The notes beneath the pieces were generated by a model. It saw nothing but the letters and a program-made list of their open reading frames with translations. It was not told the origin of the DNA and did no database searches. A program made the translations under genes and the position numbers. DNA of 64,000 nt, taken from contig CAJQUW010002986.1 of the NCBI GenBank assembly GCA_907163375.1, positions 934,001 to 998,000 of the forward strand. Reading direction: 5' to 3'. Shown here piece after piece: positions 34,301 to 46,300 of this stretch (positions within the stretch are counted from its first letter, which is position 1; each line of letters opens with the position of its first letter). This DNA comes from Prostheceraeus crozeri (taxonomy: Eukaryota > Platyhelminthes > Polycladida > Euryleptidae).

Positions 34301-37300
34301 GTCAGATTAACCTTCAAGAAATCAATGTCTATGAAATCAATATCAAACAATAATCAGTCGTTTACACTAAAAACAAAAATCCTCGAGACAAAATAAGGTA
34401 CAAAAGCTATTACTGTTTAAATAATATAAGTACAAATATGATAAAAGCATAATTTACAGAGATTCAAAAACGAAATCACGGAACATAAAATTGTTGTCTG
34501 TTCTTTCTTAGTAATGGCATCCAAATACTACTCAATTCCAATCCATCGTCTCTTGGAATTGAGTAGTATTTGGATGCCATTACTAAGAAAGAACAGACAA
34601 CAATTTTATGTTCCGTGATTTCGTTTTTGAATTTCTGTAAATTATGCTTTATCATATTTGTACTTATATTATTTAAACAGTAATAGCTTTTGTACCTTAT
34701 TTTGTCTCGAGGATTTTTGTTTTTAGTGTAAACGACGGATTATTGTTTGATATTGATTTCATAGACATTGATTTCTTGAAGGTTAATCTGACTTTCATGT
34801 GTACATCGCTTCATTCGTTCACTCCTGAAGAAGGTGAGCTGTAAGCCACCGAAAGCTCGAGTTAATAGATTTATATTTATCAGACAGACGTTTTCCGGAA
34901 ATATTCACTTGACATTCTAACAAAAACCTGTCTGCAAGAATGTTCTCTCACAATGCTTTACTTACTTGATCGATCCGCTTAGCGTCCCTTTCTCCACCTT
35001 CGTTGAGTTGGACGATTATTCTTCATTAATTAGTACAACCCAGTCATTCAAAAACATCATTATCCCAAATTGTTTCATGAAAAAACTTTTGTTAGATTGG
35101 CTATATAACTACGCCCTCATAAATTATCATCTGCCTATTCCAAAGCTCAATTATTTAAGAATCTGGATGAGCATTTCTGCTTTGTGTCTCGATGAGCGAG
35201 GTAGGTCAATCAAAGTTGCCTATCAGAGAAGACAGTTTCAGCGCAGTCTCTGCATGCACTTTGCGTCAATCTCACTCAATTGAGAGCGTGTCTGTGATGA
35301 CGTCATCATGAAGCTTGCCACACTCCTGCAGCTAGAATTGATTCAGCGAATAAAGGCAGCATGTAAAATTTGACCGAACTACACAGTTTGTGCCGTTGAA
35401 AAACGCATTTTATTTGTGAGTCATATTGTCTGAGATGTATGGGACAAGGAAAAGCATACTAGTTAAAAGAAAGAAACGCCCGGTTAACAAAACGAGCTAC
35501 TTACTAAATAATTACTAACTCGTATTTTTTATATGATTGGCTTGGATTCGCTTAATGAAATGCATTCGAAGTTCCATACGTGAAGTAGACATATTTATGC
35601 ATCGGCTGTAAAAAAGACCAGTATGCATCCATACTTCCATTCACATTGATTGTATTTATCATGGTGACTCACATTAGCAGACTGCTGTGACTTAATGACT
35701 ACAAGTCTGTGCTTAATAACGTCTGTTTTCGATATTGACATATTTTTTGTTCATTGAAGTTTTCAAAACGCGATCAAGTAACGATGATAGATGGAAGGCT
35801 ATCAGAATGCGTGAAGCTGGAACACCGATGACAGACATAGCTATTCAATACCAGTAAAAGCAAGAACACTTTTCAGTGTGAACTCCGTGTTTTTATTTTG
35901 GTCAAGCAGTCAAATAATAAAATAAAATCAAAATTACAGAAATTTTCGGCCTCTTGGCCCTTGTCAACTGTTGATGTTTGATAGCTGTTAGTTGATGTTT
36001 GATAGCTGTTTGTCAACTGTTGATAGCTATTCAGTTGAATATCAACAAGCAGACTATCCGATGATTGCTACTAACACTGCTTTAGTAGTGGACGAGTAGC
36101 AAACAGACCAAGAATGGGACGTCCACGGAGTTCGACACCGGTACAAGATTGCTACATTGCGCTTCAACATCCGCATCAAAGAACCAGATCCGCCACCATG
36201 ACAGGCGGATATACACCCGATCGACATCAACGGCAGATAAGCGATCAGATGAAGAATCGTTTACAGTAGGCAGGAATGTGATGTTATCGGACGCACACTG
36301 GGCCAATGCTCAGCAGCAGTGTCAACCGCAGAAGGTCACTCCATTGGGCGCGCGAGCGCCTGTCCGGTCAATTTACTTTTGCCACTGGTAACTAGAAAAT
36401 CCAGTAAAGAATAAAATCTGGCAATCCAGTACAACCTAATTGTGTTCATATTTACATTCCATTATTTCGTATCATTGTAGATTATCACATCATATAAATA
36501 ATAATATTTTCAAATTCCTTATGTTTTAAACTTCCACTAACCCAAGTCTTTTGTACCTGAGGATGATTGCTGGATGGAAATCGAAAAAAATTTGCACATC
36601 TTAGCAAGAATAATAATTTATAGCTTAGAAATACCTCACTCTCCAACTCAAAAAATGCTATGCCATGACTAGGGCAACTTCAAAATTTATTGTTCAAGTG
36701 ATATTACGGTTGACTCTTAAAAATAATGATGATCAAACTCAATGAGCAGTATCTAAATTATACAATCAGCGTAATAATCGCGTGACATTTTCACTACATG
36801 CGAGGATCCTATATGGCAGATTAAGCGACCAAAACATTTTCGCATCTATCCTACATTAGGTATAACCGCGGCAGAAAAAGCGGGTTATACAGCAATTTTA
36901 TAAATTTTTTTAGATTTGGATTGTAGTGGATGTTAACCGACATTCAATCCTAGTCCAAATTTCCTCGAAAGAATTTTTGGACATGAAAGATGCGATTGAA
37001 ACTACTCCTCCTATTTACGGAAATGAAGTGATATTGCTATATTCTACCAATGGGATAGGTCTCAAAGTTAACCTTCAACCCTCGCCTGACCTACCACTTA
37101 AAACACATTTGAAGGTCTATATCTCCATTTATAGATTTTCACCGATTTTAAAAGCACTCGTACGTGTAATGGCAGCACAATTCTGATAACCTACTTTCAA
37201 TATGAATAGTATCGGTGACTAAATAACGGAAAGAGGCATAAAAGTAAATATTTGAGTGTTTTTGACAAGTATTGTACGATAGGACTCAACATTTAGCAGT

Positions 37301-40300
37301 TAAATGCAACGTATAAGAAATCTTGAATATAGTGGTTAGTGACCCAATCATTCATGAGGTGAAGTCTTGGAGAACAAATACACTAACAAATTGCTACTTA
37401 CCGCGGAAGAACGACGATCAAATGTATCAATATTCCCACTGTCCATTCGCATGTGAGGAGGAGTATTGCCTGGAGAAGGAGCATCTTCAACATCGTCTGA
37501 CTGTATGTCTTCATCTGGCATGTTTTCTAAGAAGTCGGTGGCTCGTTGCTTCATCGAACTGATTCGATTTCCATACTTCAAATATGCGTCAGCTACCACG
37601 GCAGCATCCTGATATTGATTGTCATAGAAAACTTCAGCTCTTTCAAGTGTTTCCAACATTTTCTTACGGAGTTCGAGCTCTGACTCGAGTGACTTCACAT
37701 ATTCTTCCAGTGCGTTGTATGACTCATCAAACATTTGAGAAAATTCGCGCCCATGAGCTCGATCCTTCAGCTTTCTTACTGCATCCAAGTTAGAGAAATC
37801 TAATTTTGATTGATCGAGCTGTTTCATCTTGAACTTTGAGTCTTCCTCCAGAATGCTGCATTTCCTCAGCACTTCAATGCCAGCTTCAGGCTGTTGAGAA
37901 AAGTTGATAAGATGGTTCAATCAACTGATGTACAGATTTATTACGAGACACAATCTTGAGCTTTAAATCAAAATGTACGTGCACTTGATGGTGGTGGTGT
38001 CGACCCATCCCCTCCCTGCTATTGAGAGGTAGTCCAATGGGCGTCAAGTAGACACACACCAGACGGGGGAACCAAATGGTCCCTTGATGTAAAATATGTG
38101 CGCAAATAAATAGATGCCTTGTATTATGCGGCTGCAATTTACAGAGGAGGCAAAAGAGGGAAGAATGGACAGGGCTTATTTTGGGCAGATATTCTTTCAA
38201 GGAGGGTGATTTATTGGTCAGTTGTGCGAGTCCTCTCCGTGTGCGTCTGTCGAGTGTTTGTTCTTACTGGGATGGGGCTGAGTTAATGACTTTTTTGTTT
38301 TATCCATGTATATATGCCGACGTGATGAGTGCGTTTTTTGAGTGTCTTGTTGTTACATAGGGCGCCAGCGGCGGCTGTGTGAGTATAGGTGAGATGTACT
38401 TCCCTGTCGTTAAGATTTTGGATTTTTTTCTGTCTATGGCATTGACATTGACAGAGTCAGCAGTCATTGCTCACTCATTGCAGTTAGTATTGACAGAGTG
38501 GGATCGCTTCGATATCTCGGTGATGTGTTAAATGGAAACGCAGGTGCGAACACGGCATCGGTAGTGAGAGTACGTTGTGCGTGGGGTAAATTCAGGGAGC
38601 TTCTGGGTTTGCTGGGAAAGAAGGACATACCATTGAGTGTGAAAAGAAAGGTCTCTGCTGACTGTTCGAAGCGAGACCTGGGGAACGACAATGGAACAAA
38701 TGATGAGGCTGGAGCGGACTGAACGAGAAATGATGCGCTGGATGCATGGTTTAAGCGTACGTAGGAGGACGTAGAGGTCGCTTGAGATGGATGGGACATA
38801 TGCTGCGAAAGGATGATGCTGATTGGGTGAAGAAGTGTATGGAGATGGAAGTTCCCGGAACAAGAGAAAGAGGAAGGCTAAGAACAACATGGTGCCAAGT
38901 GGTGGAGAAGGACATGCGTGCAGTTGGACTTACGAGGGCGGATGCCAAAGATCGAAATCGATGGAGAATGCAGCTGTCAAACGGAGTAACCGACCAACCC
39001 CTACACAAGCGAGGAAAACAGTCGCAAAATAGAATGAGTGAGTTAGTGAGACGGGATGGTGGTTGTTGCGTGAGATGAGGATGGTGTTGACTCTTTGTTT
39101 ATCAACTTTAAAAAATGTCGATTTGGGGCTAGTCACCTGGTGTGAGGTGTTCAGCAATGGGGAGGACATGGGTTTCATCGTGTAGATGTTGTGTGTGTGT
39201 CGTGTGCGCATGCCGTTGCGATCCGGAGAGCTTTGCTCTGTTTTGCTTAAAGTTCGATGTTTTTTGTGAGATGATTGGTGACCACACAGTGGATGAGTGG
39301 TCCAGGAGAGAGTACTTGAGTACTTCCAAGAGATGCCTTGTAGGTGGCCACAATGGTTTCTTGCTGTTGTACCCACTTGGTGCGAGACATGAGAGGATGT
39401 TGAGGGTGTATTGCTTTTTGACAAATGTTGTTGACGCCCAAAATTCGATTGCTGTTGACAGATGTGACTGGAGTGCTTTCGATCGTTAGTGATAGGCTTG
39501 CGCTACGGAATCTGGTGGAGTGTAAGAGTTGTGTTTTGTTGGTGTTGATGCTAAAGTTGTTTGGTTGCGTTCATGAGAGCAGAGTGTTGGGGGTAATGCT
39601 GGATTTCGTTTTGAACTGTCAATGTTAGGGTGTGTTGGGAGAGAGAATTCCTCCTTGTGGATCGCCTATTTTAATGTTCTTGTTGGTTGAGCGCGTATGG
39701 CTGTAGTATGCGGTGTAGGCCTTGCATATATGTAATTTGCTATGTAGCGCATGAAGTGAGCAGAGAGGGTGGTCTGTTGTAGCATGTTGATAACCGTCTG
39801 CATGTGAACTATGTCGAATGCCCTCGTCATGTTTAGCGATGTCAGGGTGCCCACCCTGACGAATTCGCGTACCACTCATGATCTTCTACAAAAAGGCCTA
39901 CTTCCCAGACAGACGCCTGCATGCTAACAAGAAATCAACCAATATGGCAAGATAAGAAATCTTGAAGCATCATGCGCCTAAGTGCGCAGCAAAATAATAC
40001 ATAATCTATCGCTAAAAATCACGGTCTCACCAGTGATTGAACTATCTGATTCCAACTCAACTAACATCGTTAGAAGGGCAGTTATCAGACAATGGTTGTA
40101 TGAAAGGATTTCGTTCTGATTCAAATATTCCGTTTCCCAGCCTGTTATTAAGACTGTGAACAAATCAAGAGCAAAATTTTGGTCAAAGCTTTTGTCAACC
40201 TTTTAAATCTCATGACTAAGCATATTTAGTCTAAGTTTGGTGCAGGGTGGATTGGGATAGATTGTTGATACTCTGAGTCCCACTCTCAACTTGGGTTGTA

Positions 40301-43300
40301 TCTTTAACCCTATACAACAGTGCACATAATTTTACCTGTTCATCACATGCAGTGCGTGATTTCTAGGAACACAACTTAACAGATGAGATACTTAGATTTT
40401 CGTTCATGAAATAGGGATGAAAGATTACTCTGTATGATAGGCTTGTAAATACATAATTCTAGCAGCTTCAATAGAACTTTTTTGATGGAGATTGTCTTAG
40501 CAAGAAAATTCATTTTTCATTAGCCGCGTGAAATACGATAATTTTTTAACATTAATCTTTTGATTCAAAAGACTAATAATACATGACAAAATGCAAAAGA
40601 GAAGGGACATAAACAGCCTAATGCAAGTGCGACAAAATTCATGGGGTGACTGCGTCTGATAGTAAACATAATAAACCTAATACGAAATTCTAAATTTCCC
40701 CTAATAGCATCAAGTTCAATGGTTCCTGGAAAATCACTAATGCAATCACCGTTTAAAAATCGACAAAAACATGTTTTGTAATGGTGCTAAATACTGTAAT
40801 TCAGAAAACAAGCAAAAGGCGGAGTGCATTTGGTCCTGAACTCCTTGAGTGCGCTAGCTGCCTTGATATAAGAAGAATTAAGTTTGCAGGAGCAAATTAG
40901 ACATCCTTCAAAGTTCATACTCACTGAATAATCTTCGACAATTTTCTTGGGATCCGATATCTTTGTTTTTGTCACTGGGGTTATATATTCATGTTTCAGA
41001 AGCAATTTCTTCATTTCTCCGACGAAATTTCCATCATAAACTCGTCTTTCCTCCCAAATATTAAGCATCCGTTCGATTTTGGGTGAAATATTGGTATCCC
41101 TGAAATATGATGAAACAGTCATGACAAAAAATTTAAATATATTACATGTACTTAAACTTCATTTCAATAATTCAACCTAAATTTGGAGTTGCCAACTAAA
41201 GGCTTGCATCGACTTATAAAATAACCTGGAATGGCAACAGCCGGTTGTTGCTGGCAACTAACATATTATACATATCGTCAAAAAATAGAGAAAATGGAAT
41301 AATCAGTTGAAAATTGCATCTATTCAATATGTGTTATCTTCGTGGGCAAGGACCTAAGCGGAATTTTATGCAAGATTCTCATCTGTCTTCTCAATGAAAA
41401 ATCCTGACCCTTTACTAATTTTGTGAATGAAAAACAACACGAGTTGCTGAGGGATCTTTCATCCATTCTTATCAATTTTAACAGACGGAAAATAGCTGCG
41501 CGTCTTGGTGGATTTGAACCACCGACCTCTGGCATTCTAGGCCAACGCTCTACCAACTGAGCTATCGACGAGCGACAGAACGACATAAGTCCTCAATTGA
41601 AGAAGGCATTACATGAACAGTGAAATACAGATGCGGACAGTGTCGAATCGGGTAAAACTGAATGGTTCTCAACATCGGACAGAGATTCGCAACACACAGG
41701 AGTGATAGCTACATTCAACGTTAGGATAATAAAGACCAATAAGAAATATAGTTAAAAGGTAAATAAATGCACAATGCTATACAATATGCATAAATAAAGA
41801 ACAAAAGAAATTAATTCACCAAGGAAGATGAATGCTCCTAACTTACTCTTCTTGAATATATAGATCAGGCTTAAATCTCAATATATAGTCAGCGGGGGTA
41901 AATTTCGCGAAGTCGAGGTTCGTGGGTAAATTCCGCGAAGTATTTTTTCAGATGTAATGGCAACTGCCAGATCTAAAACGTATTATTCGTCAAGACAGAT
42001 GTACGGAGTCCTCAGATATCCAAATAATTCACCGCCGTGTTTATACATTATTTTGGACATTAAAGCGTGAACACATAGAAAATTTTCCAATTATTAACTT
42101 TGACGGACACTTTTGAAACTTTTCTCAGTCTCAGTAAGTTTTGACTAAATGGATTCTATTTAATGCTCTCAGATATACATATACGATTACCTAGCCGTAT
42201 AAGATTCGACATTTAGTCTACATAGTCTATATTACGAAACGGACTTCGCGAAATTTACCCCATGCTATTTCGATTAACCGGTATTTTCCTGTTATCCGAT
42301 ATTATCGCCGGCCCAACTTCGTGTGAACCCATGTCACAAGGAAGGTGGAATGTACCAAACCACAAAGATATCCAAGCGTTCTTTGAAATCGCCAGGTGTA
42401 TAAGACATCCAAAGTGAAGAATGAACGTTTCCTTTCTTTAATAGATCAGCGTTTGTGTAATTTTTGAACATTTTGTATACCTACAATTCCGATTTTATGT
42501 CGAACAAGACCGTCTTTTTTATTATTAGACATGTTTATGCACTTATAGATAGTTTTGTCATCGTTCAAAAGATGGGTTACAAATATGAAGTTCGCGAAAT
42601 TTACCCCCGACTTAGCGAACTTTACTTCATTTTCAGGGTTAAATTTCGCGAATAGTTTTTTCAAATTTGCATGAAAAGTATTCAATATAAGTACAATATA
42701 AAGGAACAGTCCCTAGGCGATCATATTCACAAACTTATGGCTGAAATTGCAGCCAAAACGGAACAAGTGTGTAGACACCAGATCAAAGTTTTTGAAAAAC
42801 TCGCGAAATTTACAACCCTTTTGACTATACAGATGGATTCTAAGATACGTAAAAGAGAAGAATCATTGCACTTGTATACCACTGAAAAGTTGAAAAAAAT
42901 AACAGCTCTAGAGTCAGCACAGCACACTTGTAAATGTCGTGTTATAGCACTATTTAGGATTCGCGTCGATCGAAGAGGGCATTTGTTAGGTCGTTCAAGC
43001 CAGTGCGGAACATGTTCGGATATCCTTTTCTTCAGAAATCGGCCTGTCCTTCCAAGATACATGCATCCACACGTACACATATACTTGTATATCACTTGGG
43101 AAGGTCCAGGTAGAGGATCCTTAACCCTCATCGGACCGGCAAATTCAACCATCATATTCAGCCCACCTCTCTACATGTGTAGAATATTGCATTTTTAATC
43201 AACTGTTAAATAGAATTTAGTATCGATCCCATAAGACAATTGGCAAGATAATATTCAAAGATAATTATCAACACCATAATGTATCCCAGTGTTGCCACTC

Positions 43301-46300
43301 TCAAAAATCAAAATATCTCAGAAAAACATCTCAGATCAAAAAAATATCTCAGGTAAATTTTGCATGATACAGTGTATTATCAGTCCCCCTGGGAAGTGTT
43401 ATATGTAAATCCTTAATCTGACAGCTTGGAGCATCAGCACGGAAAATGACTTTAATATGTACATAGATAGCCGTTCTACTATGTGATATGGTACCTCATT
43501 CTAAGGTATTATCTATTTTTCTACCATGCTATGTATCAAGGAGATTCTTCTCCTTCTTATAAAGAATCATGACCTTGTTTGTGACAGATCAAGTGATATC
43601 CCTAACTCAAGCGGTTGATATTGCTTGATATCAGCCGTTCCAGATAGTGATATCAACTTTTACTGCATCAGTTGCTTTGTTGTTCAGTGTCGGTTGATAA
43701 TGCCGTTATAGTTACCTTTCGAGGAATATACTGCTTTTTATTGACTAGCTATGGTAGATATAAGCCTTCGGCGAGGTATATATCAAGCCATGTCTAGTCA
43801 ATATAAAGCACTGTAAAAACTATATATTTGAAAGCAAAAAGACGCATGATTTATGATTTAACATAATCTAGAAATAATGCGATAAAATAATGTAATCATA
43901 TTAGCGTAAATTATGGAATAAGAATATTTTCACGTGTTGGAATATATTAAAAAAAATTAAGGAGTCTCAAAATTACAGTTATAAGTAACTAAATTTAGAA
44001 ATATCTGTCGATGCTGTTGCCTAGGCGCGCTTTACCGTTATACATTCTCTTGTAATCCGAAATAAGTCGAATCGATTAGACTTTGAATGTACCAATCGTT
44101 TGGTTACCTACGATCAAAAATTATATAATGCAGACCACACCCAGTTTATGATGATAATCTAACTCAAATTCATCCAGTTTTCAAGCAGATTGAGAAAAAT
44201 CAACCATGAATGTAGATACTATTGTTAGACTTGTACTTAGTATTGTTAGTACTATTGTACTAATGCAAGCTCGGTAGAATCGCTTATATATTGACTGTGG
44301 GCCTATATAAGAGGGCAGGCCGGGTCTAGGTCTGAATATTTCCGATAAAACAGGTCTGGGCCGGGCTTGAAAATTTAGTCCCATTTACAAGTACATTACA
44401 TACTTCATCCCACCGCAATTGACGGGTCCTGTCATAAATGACAGTGAAGACATGCAAGAACAAAAAGCAACGTTTTTAAAACAAGAACTCCATGAGAATG
44501 ACATTGAAAAGTCACACTTGCCTCATGGCTTACATTGGCACGACTGCGAAACGACTAATATTTCATAATTAGCTCGAGGAATGACTGGTTATGATCATAT
44601 AGCGATGCAATGTGCATAACCCTGCGACATTGCGATTCGCTTTTGCATAACCTTTCATGCTCATCATGGTCATAACAATGGATATGGGCAAAACTTGTTT
44701 AGTTGTATGCAGCTGCAGTAAGCAACAACTGTTCACAGTGCTCTTGAAGGTGGCGTTAGGAGGGACCGTGAATTCCGATGACAGTAAATTACAATTTCAC
44801 ATTGCAAAGACCAGTAAATAACAATAGTACCGATAAAACTTCTTATCAGTTCATACAAAATTGTTTCTACATGATACATGTCCGCTGAACATTTCACATC
44901 AAATAACAGCAGTGTTGTCACAGATTAAAAATCAAATTACCAGCTTCCTCATTCCAGAAATCCATTAGCTAGTTCAAGTAACATGGACACAGAGATGCAA
45001 ATACCCATCTGCATTTCGCAATCAGCTGTCTGACAGATTGATCCTGCAAGTGCAGTCGTTTTTTTATGTCAAAACAGAAGCGTCAACCCTACCCAAAACG
45101 TCATGCCACACCTTTTGAAATAAGCAAGTTTATTAACAATATTTCTGAAATAGGTCAAAAGGATAGTGCATACGAAAGCAAATTACTTTTTGCAATTTAA
45201 AATTGCGCTTATTGTGCTCACAAATTAAACGAAGTTATGACAATAGCGACGCAATATTTTCCTGATGTGTCCTTTAATTATTGTACGTCAAATATCACTG
45301 GTAATGTCATTAACATCATAATTATGTTACAAAGTCTCCATTTTGGCAAAAACAAGTGAAAATTGTTTAAATTTATCACCCATCAAAAAATATCTCTGAA
45401 GCCAAAAGATCTCAGTAAAATATCTCAATATCTCAGATAATCCGAAAATATCTCAGCTGAGTTAAATATCTCAGGAGTGGCAACACTGGTATCCCCATTG
45501 ACATCGTGATGACCCTTGACCTTATAGATGACCCCATTGACCTTAAAATCATCGAGAATGTCATTTTTCTACATTAAAATACTGGATGTTATTATTCGAG
45601 ATATCCTGAACTAAGCTATGTGTGCTAATTAGTTTAAATCAGCTAATTAATTTAAATCAATTAGAGGGCAATATTACTAATATATGTGCTATGCATCGAT
45701 TATGATCCCATTCATAATTAACTGTTTTAGTTGTATTTATCGATTAGTAGGCTATAATCAATGATACATGTCTGAAATCCAATTTTGATATTAGGAAAAA
45801 AACAATAAACTGCATGCATCTATCTATCTATTCATAAAAACAATAACAGCAACAACTTTCTTGACAATCACAATATAAATCGTCCACTACTCCAAGGTAT
45901 GAATTTACGGTGAGGATGCACAGCTAGTACATAAAATCTTTTCAATGTGATGCTGGGAGCATACAACCAATGCGCAATTAGCGCAGCGCTTACGAGTTGA
46001 TTTTCCACAACGAGGAACCTGGCACTTTTTCGGTTTGTTGTCATTGGTGGTTGTTGAAGGTATTCTGGCGGGATATCCCATCGATGAAAATGCAGCCTTG
46101 GATTGACGGTAGATCGCTGTAGTGTTATAGCGAGTCATGATGTTGTCATTAGCAAGTTGCAAGGCAACCTGTTTTATGAAAAAGGAGCGAGGTTTGTCGT
46201 ACCCATTCTTCTCCATGATCAAGAAGGAATTCAGCAATGCGATGTCGAGCATGTCGAAGAAATGAAGCAGAGGATACCGCCTTGTCTTTCGGCGACATGT

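Larger units (their letters stand above)
28925..37401 (-). other. RPRD2-like intron 4
   Basis: An 8.5 kb intron. It holds three foldback elements (30790-30999, 32921-33121, 34173-34920) and a Tc1 remnant (about 35770-36375). The rest shows no gene. A minus-strand segment at 30062-30280 looks weakly coding but is unassigned. Confidence 0.6.
37891..40924 (-). other. RPRD2-like intron 3
   Basis: A 3.0 kb intron, largely LINE-derived from 38.49 to 39.89 kb. A GC-richer stretch at 37980-38220 has no assignment. The remainder is featureless. Confidence 0.6.

Noticed and set aside
41501-41572. Functional tRNA-Ser
   Set aside because: The short variable loop and poorly paired acceptor stem do not fit tRNA-Ser.
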